64,000 nt of DNA, from contig JBBPUQ010000003.1 of the NCBI GenBank assembly GCA_038501195.1, positions 3,502,501 to 3,566,500 on the forward strand, in the 5' to 3' direction. Below are positions 46,149 through 60,704 of the stretch, piece by piece. Position 1 is the stretch's first letter. Each line of letters starts with the position of its first letter. Both the position numbers and the translations under genes were made by a program. The stretch comes from Nemania diffusa (taxonomy: Eukaryota; Ascomycota; Sordariomycetes; Xylariales; Xylariaceae). The notes under the pieces are model-generated. The model was not told where the DNA came from and searched no databases. It worked only from the letters and a program-made list of their open reading frames with translations.

Positions 46149-48412
46149 GGTTCTAAGTGGACAATGAAAAATATGGAAAAACGACTGTAGCAGGAAATCG
46201 ACATGGCAAGACACGGCAGCTCCAGAATTGCACAGGAATCCACCCGTGTTAATACTCGGTGCGTAGTCAACCCCTCCTTGGGGAAATTTGCTGCTCCGAG
46301 AAGCACCGCCGGCAAAACAGAGGGACGGGCGTACAACATGGTACGTACCATCACGCAATGATACGCCGGGATTGGGCGTCGGATCTGGGGTCGGGTACGC
46401 AGCCCAGCTGAATCTACCTAGCCAGCGCATGAACTAGGTCACGGAGAGCCGAGGCCCACCTACAAGCGAGCAGATCCCGCTCGTCTTTGGCGGTCTAGTT
46501 AGGAGCCGACGGCTTGGACTTGTTCACGGTCTCGGTGAACGCCATATTATTGCATAAACTGGGGACTTTGCTAAAAATTCATCTTTGCCACGCAGTCTCG
46601 CGATGCTCTCTACCTCGTTCATCACGCGGTGTTCGCCTCAAGTAATCAGCTAAGTAAAATCAGCCCACTGCTGTCCTAGGGATATGAAATCTGAGCTATC
46701 GAGACCCCCATTCTCCTCGTCGGCCGCATGATGGCGTCACTACTGCGTATGTAGGGGCTTCAAAGCTTTTTGAGGTGAGAGTGATGCACAAGTTACTCAC
46801 GTACTATGTATACGGTTGCTTATGTACCCCCGCATCGCTGAGTGAGTACATAGTACAAGTCTCTGTTTCATATTACTTAGTACAGATATTAGTGAACGTT
46901 TGACTATCAAGGATTTGGTGGCGTCTACCGGGTGCAAATTAAGTGCAAGCCAGCCAATTGCTTGCTAAGTAAGGTAGCAAAGTCGGCTATCGTGTTGCAT
47001 CTACGACAGCCTGTGGCTTACCTACCCGTCAACACCGACAGCAATGAGCTGCGGGTTAACTCACGGATACAGCTCTCAGTAGATATCAAAATTTCCAAGG
47101 AAATGGAAAGCCCATTTCTAAGACATCGAAACCCGATTGCCTCTGTGCCGCAGTCTCTGTAAGTGGCGCATTTTCTCTAACACTATAGCTTACGTGCATG
47201 TATGTTTTGCCCTCTAGCAATTGCCGAGAATACTGAGCAAGCCGCTTACCTAGGTAATAATGGGTTTGCTCTTGTGGCGAGCTTCATAAGAAACATGCAC
47301 CGGCATCCGCCGTGCTGGTAGCGGCAATAAGGAGGCGAGGGGTTTCCGCGACAATAACATCGCACGAGTCTCCCCTATTCATAAACCAAACACCGGTTCT
47401 TACAAATTACGCACTCCAGAGCACCGAGTTTTCCTCATACTCCGTGTTAGTTCTCTTCTCGTCATATCCACTTACTAGTCACGCTCATTTTAACTCGGAC
47501 ATACATTTTAGTTGCCCTAGTGATTACAAATTCTACGGACACCACACATCGCGATACAATGAGTGTTCCGAGTGAGGAATGCCGCCTCTACATGCCCCAT
47601 GATCGTTCCCTTATGCGTCGATCGTTCGCAGGCCGGGGTGCAGCGAAGTGCTACGATAGCACATGTGTAAGCAAGCAAAGCAACCGGGAGTTGCCGAGCA
47701 GGTAATCATTCCAGAGTCGCGCACGTACAGCATAAGACGCCCATGCCAGATCTGCCACCCGTCTGCGTGCTCCCGCGAATACCAAACGATGCTGTGGTGT
47801 GGTTTCGTTTGCATGAGTAAGCGACATGGTGCAGCCGAAGGGAGGGGGATTCCTCTCCAGCTCTGCACTCTATCTGGTCCCCCCCCCCCCCCGCCCCCTA
47901 GTCGAATACCGCGCGCTACATGTCAACCCCGTGGGGCCGGGATTTGCTGCTGATGCCTTGGCCCTTGCTCGGGGTCTGCATCGTACTAGTAGCCTCATCT
48001 GATACGTCCGGATGGGTCCTAGACTGGGGGGTTGGCGATCTCGGGGAGCCAACGGCAGTGGTGGGCGTGGACCCGGTGCCTGTGCCGCATTATTTATGGA
48101 TCTTCGATATCTCGTCTCTCGGATTTATGTTTGTCGTTTGGATAATGGGACGTGGTAAGTTGGATGATGTAGATGTTAGCGGCTATAGGCCGCTCCACTT
48201 GCTTACATACCGTTGTGTGTCAACGGCGGTGTTTGATATCAAGTATAGACGCAGTAGGTTAGTGGATATATCTCCAGTTCAGAAGAATGCTTGGGTACCC
48301 TATGTAGTCCCGTTAGACTTAAGCTTTCGTATTCCGAGTGTGAGAGGGCTATACGTGCTACTTGTCGTGTGAAAACCTAAGTGTACTGACATTCTACTAT
48401 ACACCTATCACC
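46149..48412. other. 2.3-kb divergent intergenic region
   Basis: Upstream of both aspartokinase (leftward) and nitrilase (rightward). A poly-C run interrupted by one G lies at 47879-47896. A 150-codon open frame at 47920-48372 has no family features. Nothing else is supported. Confidence 0.5.
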
Positions 48413-50003
48413 ATGTCTTCAAGCAGAACAGTTAGAGTCGCCGCGGTGCAAGCTGCCCCTGTATCGTTCGACCTAGGGAAAAGCTTGGAGAAGCTAACTA
48501 GGCTGGCCGCGGAAGCGGCAAAAGGAGGTGCAGACTTGATCGTTTTCCCGTGAGTGAACATGGATTGTCCCATCTATTCTATACGGCCCTTGCCTACACC
48601 CCTTCTGGGAGGTTGAAGGTGTAGAGCAAATCTGTTCAGAACTGATTTCGATGAATTGCCAGAGAAGCGTTCCTGTCGGCTTACCCCTGGCGGTACGCCT
48701 TCGATGCTACGATAGGAGCAAGAGAACCCCGTGGTACGTAGTATTCTTTTTACACACACGCCTGTCTTGATTCCATCCAGTTAATGTTGCTTGATGGCAA
48801 TGGCTAATACCAATTCCTTCAACGGACGAATAGGCCGGGAATGGTATCGACGATATCATGAGTCGGCCGTGGCTGTCCCATCTCCGGAGGTAGAGATCAT
48901 CGCGGAAGTGGCCCGGACGCATAACGTGTATCTAGAAGTCGGCATCATCGAGAAGGAGGGCGGTACACTGTACTGCACAGCATTGCTCTTTGGTAGAGAC
49001 GGCTCTATCTTACTGAAGCATAGGAAGGTAAGGTCTTCTCCTAAAGCAGCGCCGATGCAAACACTCCCGGCTTTTTGGTTGCAAGCAAACTTGGCAGGGG
49101 AAGCGCTAAGGCATGAGAAACAGTTGATCCCAACAGCAGCGGAGCGCCTTGTCTGGGGCAGGGGAGCAGGAGACGGGCTCGGGGTTGTACAGACGGATAT
49201 CGGCAAGATCGGGACATTGATTTGGTTAGTCGACGACACGCCACGTGCTTGACCCTGAGCTGACTTGGCCGTTTCCCCCTTGCGTTAAACAGCTGGGAGA
49301 ACTACATGCCCGCCGCACGCATGGCACTCTACCAGCAAGGCATAGAGTACGCAACCCCCCATCCCTTAAACCTTAAAATTATGCCGAAAAGGACGGTAGA
49401 CTGAACAAGGCACAATAGGATATACCTAGCCCCTACCGCCGACGACCTGCCCACATGGACCGCGTCGATGCAGCACATCGCTAAGGAGGGACGCTGCTTT
49501 GTAGTCACAGTCAACGCCATGACCAAAGTCTCAGACTTCCCGTCAGACTACCCGCCCTTTACGCCCGAGCATCCTGATCGCAGGCCTGACGGCCAGCCAT
49601 GGGAGTCTAGCGACATCCTAAACCGCGGCGGCTCCTTCGTCGTTGGGCCACTAGGCACGCGGCTTACAGAGCCCCTGTGGGACGAGGAGGGCATCGTATA
49701 CGCTGATCTGCCCATGTCTGCAGTCACCGAGTCTAGGGTGAGTTAAGGGGTTCATTGTGTCACCGCCAGACCCGTCATTTGGGATCCGCAGAGAGTACAA
49801 ATTAGCTAACCGCTTGGTGGTTTGCTCAAACAGCTTGATTTCGATCCCGTTGGCAGTTATTCCAGGCCTGATGTCTTGTAAGTTGACACATGAACACCCC
49901 GTACAGCGTTTCATGAGAAGTGAACGATGGCTCACGATCCTATGTTTATAGCACATTGACCGTGAACACGAAGCCTGGAACAAGCGTAAACTTTACGAGC
50001 TAA
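48413..50003 (+). CDS. nitrilase
   Basis: Hydrolyses a nitrile to a carboxylic acid plus ammonia, or to an amide in cyanide-hydratase relatives. Eight exons, 48413-48549, 48663-48733, 48834-49027, 49124-49224, 49293-49346, 49419-49737, 49834-49877 and 49952-50003, join in frame to 323 residues. Catalytic triad regions are all present: Glu in [19 protein letters not shown], Lys in [18 protein letters not shown], and Cys in [33 protein letters not shown] and [12 protein letters not shown] are also typical of fungal nitrilases. Most donors are GTRAGT-like; intron 4 uses GTTAGT. It is divergent from aspartokinase and in tandem with the sulfhydrylase-like gene. It could act on a cyano-amino acid made next door, but this is inference. 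Confidence 0.9.
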
Positions 50004-50903
50004 GAAGCGGGAAATAGCGAGACGTGAGGTTTGGGGGTTGGAACTTGGGTAATCGGAAGATTTTGATCTGAACATCATAATAGCATAAACAGTAGTCATA
50101 TCTGTACAACGATCGAAGCAATCAGAAAATTTTCTATGCTCTACTACAGTAGCCAAGCCAAATAAAGCATTGATGTTTGTGATCTTTCCCAATTGGGCCC
50201 CAAACACGTAGGTATCCCAGTAGACGCTGTGAAACACGTCAACGTTCCGTGGTAGCGGATTACTGGGTTACTCGTCACGCGACACGGCTGACAACCATCT
50301 CACCATAGCTACCATGAACGCTTGGCAACTGGGACACCCCTCGTCCTCCTCCAACCCAGACATAACAAGCTTGCGGCCGCATCGTTTCCCCATGCACGTT
50401 GACCAACAATATGTGTTATGAATGGGACTAAGGCAGAGTTTGGTAAAGTTTGGGCCATCTGGCCATCTAACACGGCCGCTTCCTCAAGTGGGCCCCTTTT
50501 GCCCCCCCGGAATGGTACGATGACAATGCCGAGCCCTCTTTCGGGATTTGCTGATGGGTGTCGCATTGCAGACTTACGGGGTTGACGCAAGTAAGACTGC
50601 AAACATCCCAGACGATTCGGCGTCACATCGCCAACAATTAAGCTCCGCCGCGGGGAGATATCTCGTCCTCAAATCATGGTAATTTGTGGGGAGATAAGGC
50701 TATTGTGAAGCAGATAGGTGCCGCAAGGAGTCCGCTCAAATAGTATTTAAAGTTGATGTTGTCTCAAGTAATTGATGTCTGCTAGAACCAGTGCGCCCTA
50801 CCTTGTTCTAGTTTCGAGACGATAAGCGCGCATCTCACGGCATCTCGGTACTCCGATAATAGTAAAGAATTTCTTAAAGAAACTTAGCCTAATCAGCGAT
50901 ACG
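50004..50903. other. intergenic region
   Basis: Spacer between nitrilase and the PLP-enzyme gene, presumably holding the promoter of the latter. No other feature was recognised. Confidence 0.5.
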
Positions 50904-52729
<1,826 letters not shown>

Positions 52730-53067
52730 AATGAGGCATTATACTACGATATGTAGATGCCACGCCGACCTCCCGATAGTCCTGGACCTGGACCATGAGT
52801 AAAAACCAGCTAGGAGGGAGAAGTATGGTGCTTGCTAGTCATTATCATAGCAAAGCATCGTGGGATTATTTTGATGATCAACGACTCAATTTCGTGTATT
52901 AGGTAGTGATTCCATTGATCTTTAATTGATTAGCCTAAAGCATACGCACAGGCAATACGCGTTTAGCAACACAATGAGATGAGATAGGATGAGAGAGATG
53001 AGATGAGAGGTTGTACCTTCTGTTAGGTCAGGTGGGTCCGGTTTTGAGCCGAGGCAGATGTGACCCT
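52730..53067. other. intergenic region with GA-rich microsatellite
   Basis: A GATGAGA-type purine repeat lies at about 52975-53011. No gene is seen between the PLP-enzyme stop and the AT-rich block. Confidence 0.5.
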
Positions 53068-56000
53068 ATGCTAGGTACCTACATAGGTGGTTCTACAGGG
53101 TTCAGGGACCCACCGCACAACTTCCCTTCTACAATACTACATTATTAGGCACACTCGGCTTAAATATATTGCAAATTTATTCGCTTTTAATAAATATTAC
53201 AAACTATTAACAGATATAAATACAACTTTAAGTATTATTATATTTTTTTTTTGCTTATTAATTTATAATAGCGCTATATAGCAAAATTAAATATGTTTTA
53301 AAAACAGCTTATATAAAATCTGTAGTTTATTTATTTAAAACTTTTGTTAAATTATTAATTTAGTTTACTAAAAAAAGCGTAGTAACAATTTTTAGCTTAG
53401 TTTTATTTTAGTTTAAAAACAAAATTATTATAATTTTGCTACTAAAAAAGCAGCAGTAAGCTGATATAACTAATATATTTTTTTTTTTAAAAAACGAAAT
53501 CGCAGTTTATAAATTATGCTTTTAATTACAACATTTAAAACATAAAAAAAAAAAAAAGCAATGTTACTTCTAATTTAAAGTATATTTTATATTTAATTTA
53601 AACTGCTTATAAACTAATAATTTAAACTATAAATTTACTGATTTTTATAAATTATTTTTTATTATATAAACTATTGCTAACTAATTTTTTAACATCGACT
53701 AAAAATAGATTATAATAATTTATAAAAACAAATTTAAACTAATAAACTTAATTAAATTTTAAACTAAAGCTAGTTATATTTTATATATAGTAACTATATT
53801 ATATATAAGTTAAGCAAATAATATTATAATATAAATAGCAACAATAAAACTAAAAGTATATAAAACTGAAATTGCTATATAAATATACTGTTTTTTAACT
53901 TTTATTATAATTTACTTTCATTTATTTGAAATATAATTATATATTACATTTGCAATAAACGATTTTGCTTATATTATATATAAATTTAGTATAATTTATA
54001 AACTTAAAATAATAATTATATTTATAGCTATTTAAATAAAATATTATTTAATAACTTTTTATATAGCTGCTTTATAGTTAAAATATAATTATAAATAAAA
54101 ACATAGTTATTTATTTTTAAATATTTTAAAATTTATATTTTAAAACAGCTGCGATAATAATTTGTATAAAGTTTATTTTTAGCAATTAAAAAAAACAATT
54201 TGCAAAAAATTTTGCAACTGCTAGAATTTTTTTAAATATAAGCTAGCTAAATATTTTCGAAAATATATATACAAATACTGCAGCAAAGTATATAAAGCAC
54301 TTATATATAATACAAAATTCAACTAAGATTTAAAAGTCAGGCTATTATAAAATTTAACAAATTTATTACTTAATTAATATAAAGCTTTAGTTTTAAATAA
54401 GCTTTATATTTATTTTAAAATTTCCTTTATTATTAAAATTATTTAATTTTTTTTTATACTTTTTTTAAAATTTCAAATAAATATAGTTTTTTTTTTTTAA
54501 ATATTTGACCTATTTAGTTTAGTATTAACTAACTTTTTTTCTTTTTTTTATTTTAAATATTAATTAAAAATACTTTGAAATTACTTCGATAATTTAAAAT
54601 TAACAATTTATAAGATTTTATAATATAAAGCTTTATTAAACTATATAAACTTGCTTTTATTAAACTATTTAAATAATTTATATTTAGCAAATAAAAATTA
54701 TATAGTAATTAAAGCTTAAATTATATTAGATTTAAATCTTAACTAAATTATTAAATTATTAAAGCTAACAAGCTTTTTTTGTTTTTTTTTAAGCTTAATA
54801 TTTAAATTAAACAAAAGTTAGCAAAAAATATATTATTTTTTATTTCTAAAAATCAAGTCGATTAATAATTATATTTTACTTGATTATATAGCATTATAAT
54901 ATTTGACTATTTAGTATATATTTACTATAGTTTGTATATTTAGTAAAAAAATATACTTTATTAAAAAAGACCTAAAAGATATTTTTCGGCTTGTTTTTAT
55001 AGCGCTTGTATATCGATAGCTGTTTAGTTTTAAATAAAAATCCCAGTTTTTTTATAAAAACTGCTTACTTTTTGGCTTTTATACAGCTTTTTTTTTATTT
55101 AATCTATTTACAAAAAAATTATATTAGATATTTAAAGCTTTTATATTATTTATTAGCTTAGTTTATTATTTAAACGATTTTATTTTTATAATTTTATTAG
55201 CTTAAATTTAAAACATTTTATTAGTTTATATAAAATATAACTAGCTGTTAAAAATATTAAGCTTTATTTTAAACATTGAAAAAAATAACAAAAGTATTTA
55301 TATTGAAACTTTAAAAATTGAAATCGATATAATAGCGATATATGCTAAACTATCAAACGCTAAAATTGCTAAAGCTATTTATTTAGCAAAAAACACACTT
55401 TAAAAACTGCGCTTTTTTTGTTGCAAAATCGAAAAAATTTCAAGCTATTTTTTATTTTATTTTTTAGTAATCTTATTAAGCTGCTTATTTTTATATAGTT
55501 TTTAGGCTATACTTTTTACTTTTAGTATAAAATCGCTATAGCTTTTATTTGTAAATATAAAACTCGACTTAAAATAATAGCAGGATTTTTTATAGTTTTT
55601 TAACGGTATTTTTGTTTTAGATATATTTAACTGTTTAGTTTTTTATTTATTTATAAATGTTTTAAATATAAATATTAGCAGGTTTTAGTATTAAAACAGT
55701 TTAACTTTAAGCTATTAGTGTTTTTAATTTTTTATTATAAAACAACAAGTTTATAGCTAGCTATAGCTTTTTAAAAAGTTCTTATTATATATTAATATAA
55801 TTAAAATAGTAATAATTGAAGTTGCATTTTGTATATAGTACAAAATATAAATATTAAACTTAGTAATTATTTATATTAATAATATAACTGTTTAAGCAAA
55901 ACTTAAAAATGTTTTTACAAAAAATTTTTTTTTTTTAGCTTTGTTTTATAAAATATTTGTTTTAGCAGTAAGTTATAACATTTGTTTCTAAATCTACTAA

Positions 56001-58770
56001 ATAACTTTTTGTAATAATATTTTAGTAAATATTTTATTGTATGCTAATTTTGTTACAATTGTTAACTTTTGTTTTAATTAATAGTTTTTATTAAAAATAA
56101 ACTAACTTTGCGTTTTTTAGCTAAATTATTAAAATATAGCTTTTGCTACAATAACAACTATATATATTTATTATATATAGATTTAATAAATTTGACTTAT
56201 AGAAGTTATAACATAATAGCTAATATATATAAAAATTAGTATAGTTTTTATAACTAGTTTTTTTAATTTGTATTAAAAGTTAATTTAGCTTTTTATATTT
56301 ATAATAAAACTTTTAGCTTATTTTAAAAAGCAATATAAAAGTTAACGCTTAATTTATATATATTTATATTATATTCGATTTATATTAATTTCTGTTTTAA
56401 CTTAGTAGTTTTTAAAAGCTTTTATATTTATAAATTAATATAAAAAGCTATTTATTTATTTTTTTATTTTAAAAGTACTTAATTTAAAATACTGATTTTA
56501 AATTAATTATTAGCTGATTTAGTTTTACTTAAAGCATTATTTAATAAATACTTATATAATATATTTATAATAAATATAATATTTATAATAATTTAGTATA
56601 AGTTTTTATATTTAAATAAAGTTATTTATATAAACAATAAAATGTTTAATTTTTGTAAATAAAATATATTAAAGCTAGCTAAATTGTTTATTTAACTAAT
56701 AAAGTTTAGAAAATATTTCCAAGTATTGCTTTACGGTATAAAAATAGACAAAAACCGCTTTAGTGTTAACATTGTTTTTAGAGCGATCAGCAGCTTTTTT
56801 TACTCTGTAGTATATATAAGCAAACTGTTAAATTAGCTAAAAAAGCTTTATTACATCTGCGATTTTTTGCTACTGTTTTAATTTATATATAAAGCATTTT
56901 TAAAACTTAAAGCTTAACAAATTTTAGCAAAACATTTGCTATATTTAAATATTAACTGTAACATATATTTAAACTATAGTTTTTGCTAAAACATAATATA
57001 ATATACTTATAATATAAATATAAATAAAAGTAATATCAAGCTTTTTAGCTGTTAAACATTTGATATAATAAAACGATATTATAAAACTTTTACAAATAAA
57101 AAACTTTAAGCTAACAAATATTTTATTTTTGGAACAACTTTTAATATTTAACTAATTATATTAGCTATAAAATTAACAGTTAAATTAAAAGTATAAACTA
57201 AATTTATTATAATTCCGGTATAAATTATTATTATAACATTCGATTATATTTTTTATTTTTTTTTATTTTATTAGCTTACTTTTTTTAAATAAGCTATTTT
57301 ATATATATTTTTAAGCGAATTTAAAACAAATTAAAAAAAGATCAGAAAATATTTTAAAAATTAAAAAATTCGATCTAAATTTATTAAAATTTAATTCGAA
57401 TTAAATTTTTCTTTTTAAGTTAGCATATATTTAGTTATTAATAAATCTGACTTATTTTAACTAGTTTTAAAAATATTTGTTTTTTATATTTATTTTTACT
57501 GCTTTAAATATTTATTAATTATTACTTCTATAAATTCGGTATAAATTTTAAATGATATCGATATTACTAAATCTAGTTATATTTAAACCTAAAGCTTTTT
57601 TATTTAAACTTTTTGCACTTTTTTTAATAGCAGTAATAGTAGTAATACTTTAATTTTTAATCTATTTTATAGTTTTATATAAAAAAGCTAGTTTAGTTAA
57701 TATCAAATTTAAAGTAGTTTTAATATATAGCTTATTTATTTTTAGCATTTTTGAAAAATTTCCAAGCTTTTTTGTTAATATAATATAAGCAGGCTTTTTT
57801 ATAAATAGTAATAAACAGTTTTTAAACTTTTTTGATTTTATTGTTAGTTATATTAATTTATATTTAGTTAAAAGCAAATTCGACATAAAAAAAAAACAGA
57901 TTATATACTGAGATATAATTATTAATATAGTTGTTTTTGCAAGTAGCGATATAATAAGTATATTTAGCAGAAAAAAACTTAACATTGTAAATATAAAAAG
58001 CATTTAAATTTTAGTTATATTAGCAGCAAATTTAATCTACTTTTATAACAATTTACTTTAATAATATAATAAAAGCAATAAATATAACAAATAAGCGTTT
58101 CTATTATAGTAAAAGTGTTTTAGTTTATAAAAAATTATTAATATTAAATTTAATATAGATTTGCTATATAGCTGTTTTATTTTTACTATATAAAAAAGCT
58201 AAGCAAAAATCAGCTGGCTTTTTTTTAAAAAAAACAGTTTGCTTTAATATATTGACAATAATATATATAAATAAATATTAATTTATAAAAAAAAGCCGCT
58301 ATATTTAATTAGCGACTTAAATTCGACTTATATATATGTTATATATAATTTATATAAAAAGTTGTTATATAAAAAAAAAAAAAAAAAAAGATCTAAAAAT
58401 TTAAGGCCTTTTTTTATATATTTATAAAAGCTTTAGTACAAATTTATTTTTATCGAATTATAGCGCTTTTTAATAAAAATAAAACTTATTTTTTAAATTA
58501 ACTTATAAAAAATAAAACTGACTTAATAACTAATTTTAATTAATTAAATAATACTATTTAAATATAAATATAAATATTTATAAGTTTGCTTTTAAAGCTA
58601 TATTATTACAAATTTAATATTTATAGTATATTTTTTTTTAGCTTTAAATTAACTATAATTTAGCAGCTATAAACTAATATTAACTTTACTTTAAAAGCAA
58701 ACTTATTTAAGCTTACATTTTTTTTAATATTAATATTATTAATTATATTATAACTAATATATTTTATAAT
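53068..58770. repeat. RIP-degraded repeat unit 1 (AT-rich block)
   Basis: About 5.7 kb of very AT-rich DNA with no credible coding frame. Its first 110 bases keep normal composition and match a fully mutated copy at about 60705-60810. Its last 180 bases (about 58590-58770) match 60917-61100, where the second copy is the less mutated. The two units therefore lie head to tail. The identity of the original element is not readable. Confidence 0.65.
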
Positions 58771-59034
58771 TGTCGATTGGCTGTACTACTAACGGGAGTA
58801 CATCGTACGGGGCATGCCCACTGAACGCCGAAAGGGGTCACAGGATTTCCGAATCAATGGTCGAAAATACTGTGTTCTGTAAGTCTAGGTTTGTGGGGGT
58901 CTCGGCTACAGTACAGGTTATATAGGTCCGTGCAGGTCACGTGCCGTACAGTTGACTAGACTGTACGTCTACAGTACTGTCAACTGTAGGCTGTACATAC
59001 TGCGTACGCAGTACGTACGACTATTGGACCAACA
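58771..59034. repeat. left LTR of the nested element (264 bp)
   Basis: Matches 60436-60699 base for base by eye. It contains inverted arms ACAGTTGAC (58948-58956) and GTCAACTGT (58979-58987), and a perfect 14-base palindrome at 58999-59012. Confidence 0.9.
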
Positions 59035-59129
59035 CTGGCAACTTTCTATATGTCCTATCTATGTACCTTATCCAACCAACTATCCACCAACACTTATTCG
59101 CTTGTCGTACGAGTATTTGAACCTATAGG

Positions 59130-59660
59130 GTATAATGGACCAGGTGTGACCGAGGGTGGTCGAGAGGGTCAGGGGTCCAAAGGGGTCAAGGGTCGTCGAC
59201 AGGGCCCTAGGGGGTCTAGGAGGTCCTAGGGGGTCGAGAGTGGTCGAGAGGGTAAAAGCGTACAGGTAAAGTACCTATCCGAAAGGTCCTTTTTACGCAG
59301 AAGTGCCGGAATAGCTTTTTCTGGCACCGCTATAGGAAAAAGTAGGTCGTACGGACTGTCCCAGGGACAGTCTTACTCCTTCTGGAAGGTTTTAACCTTG
59401 TCGGTCAACCATACAGGTCGTACGGCTATATTTGGTGCTTTGTACCGAGGGGGGGGGGGGGGGGTCCGGGAGGGGGGTCGGGAGGGGGGTCGAGGAGGGT
59501 CGAGGACCAAAGGGGGTCAAAGGGGGTCGAAGAATCAAGGGGTCAAGGGGGTCCCAAAGGGTCCTTTTTCGAAGCCCTGCGAGGCCCTAGGAGGTCAAAG
59601 GGGTCCTAGGGGGGTCGAGGGGGTCCGAGAGGGTCTTAGGGGGTCCTTTTGACTAGTCTT
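59130..59660. repeat. G-rich GGGGTC-type repeat tract inside the nested element
   Basis: Irregular reiteration of GGGGTC, AGGGGTC and GGTCGAG units on the plus strand, with a poly-G run at about 59449-59463. The open frames here encode only Gly/Arg low complexity and are not considered genes. Confidence 0.7.
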
Positions 59661-59664
59661 CGAC

Positions 59665-59835
59665 CTGGTCGATTGGCTGGTCGCAGACCTGGTCAGGTGA
59701 CTGGTCCCTAGACTGGTCAATTGACTGGTCCTAGGTCCAGTCAGGTGACTGGTTGGTCGATTGGCTAGCCGATTGACTGGCCGATTGACTGGTTGATTGA
59801 CTGGTCTCAACCCTAGTCGGGTGGTTGGTCGACGA
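59665..59835. repeat. GACTGGTC minisatellite-like tract
   Basis: Repeated GACTGGTC, GATTGGCTGG and GATTGACTGG units about 10-14 bases long, lying between the G-rich tract and a second poly-G run near 59868-59881. Confidence 0.65.
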
Positions 59836-59944
59836 TATAGTAGCTTGTCGACCAAAGAGGAGTAAGGGGGGGGGGGGGGGGTGTCGACGTCGGTCTAAGT
59901 AATACATCGACCGTTTTGTCAATTCGTCGTACGAAAATTACCAG

Positions 59945-59976
59945 CTATTGCGGAGGAAACTTCAACTTCGCAATAG
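59945..59976. ncRNA. hairpin 1 of a covarying pair in the nested element
   Basis: Eight-base arms CTATTGCG and CGCAATAG enclose the 16-base loop GAGGAAACTTCAACTT. The same loop recurs at 60238-60253 with altered but still complementary arms. It may be an RNA structure of the element transcript; expression is not shown. Confidence 0.5.
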
Positions 59977-60227
59977 GTAGGTCTTTTTAGTCCGAATCGT
60001 TGATTCCACGCTTCTTCGTACGTTGATCTACAGATGGGACAGGCTGTAGGTAGGTGTACGAAGGGGTTGTCGATTTGACAGTCTTGTCCGGTCGAAGTCG
60101 GTCGGAGGTCGACTCTGCCCTGTAAAATTGTCGAAAATTGTACTGTCGGCAGTAGTACTGTCGACAGTAGTACAGAGGGTTGCGAAATGGCTCGCTGTAT
60201 TGTTGATTTTCGTACGAGGGTCAACTA

Positions 60228-60263
60228 GACTATTTCGGAGGAAACTTCAACTTCGAAATAGTC
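60228..60263. ncRNA. hairpin 2 of a covarying pair in the nested element
   Basis: Ten-base arms GACTATTTCG and CGAAATAGTC enclose the same 16-base loop as hairpin 1. One stem pair has changed from G:C to T:A (T-U/A in RNA terms) on both sides at once. Confidence 0.5.
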
Positions 60264-60435
60264 AGGTTTTGGTCGTCCGATGGTCAATTCAACCTTCTTT
60301 CGCTTGCCGACCGAATGGTAGTCCACTTCGGTCGTACGAGGTCAAGGATATAGCGCCGGAGGCCGTTCTTGACAACGGCCGGTCTCCGTCTCCTCAATCT
60401 TGCTAATCTGTAGTCGCCGGTGGACTACTGATCAG

Positions 60436-60699
60436 TGTCGATTGGCTGTACTACTAACGGGAGTACATCGTACGGGGCATGCCCACTGAACGCCGAAAGG
60501 GGTCACAGGATTTCCGAATCAATGGTCGAAAATACTGTGTTCTGTAAGTCTAGGTTTGTGGGGGTCTCGGCTACAGTACAGGTTATATAGGTCCGTGCAG
60601 GTCACGTGCCGTACAGTTGACTAGACTGTACGTCTACAGTACTGTCAACTGTAGGCTGTACATACTGCGTACGCAGTACGTACGACTATTGGACCAACA
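60436..60699. repeat. right LTR of the nested element (264 bp)
   Basis: Identical by eye to 58771-59034, and followed directly by the ATAAT target duplication. Confidence 0.9.
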
Positions 60700-60704
60700 A
60701 TAAT

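Larger units (their letters stand above)
58771..60699. mobile_element. young non-autonomous LTR element nested in the AT-rich block
   Basis: A 1929-bp element bounded by two 264-bp direct repeats that I read as identical, starting TGTCGATTGG and ending GGACCAACA. The duplicated ATAAT lies at 58766-58770 and 60700-60704. The 1.4-kb interior has no transposase, gag or polymerase frame and is rich in short repeats and hairpins, so it must depend on another element for its movement. It is unmutated while everything around it is decayed, so it arrived after RIP. The class fits TRIM/LARD-like elements. Confidence 0.85.

Noticed and set aside
46149..46430. Upstream in-frame extension of aspartokinase
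   Set aside because: The extension has no similarity to aspartokinase N-termini, and the family start fits the ATG at 46148. A targeting leader was considered but there is no positive evidence.
47920..48372. 150-codon plus-strand open frame upstream of nitrilase
   Set aside because: No family motif, and its position between divergent promoters makes a chance frame more likely.
59398..59855. Open frames in the G-rich tract and minisatellite on both strands
   Set aside because: They encode only Gly/Arg-rich or Ser/Asn/Gln-type low complexity from simple repeats inside a non-autonomous element.
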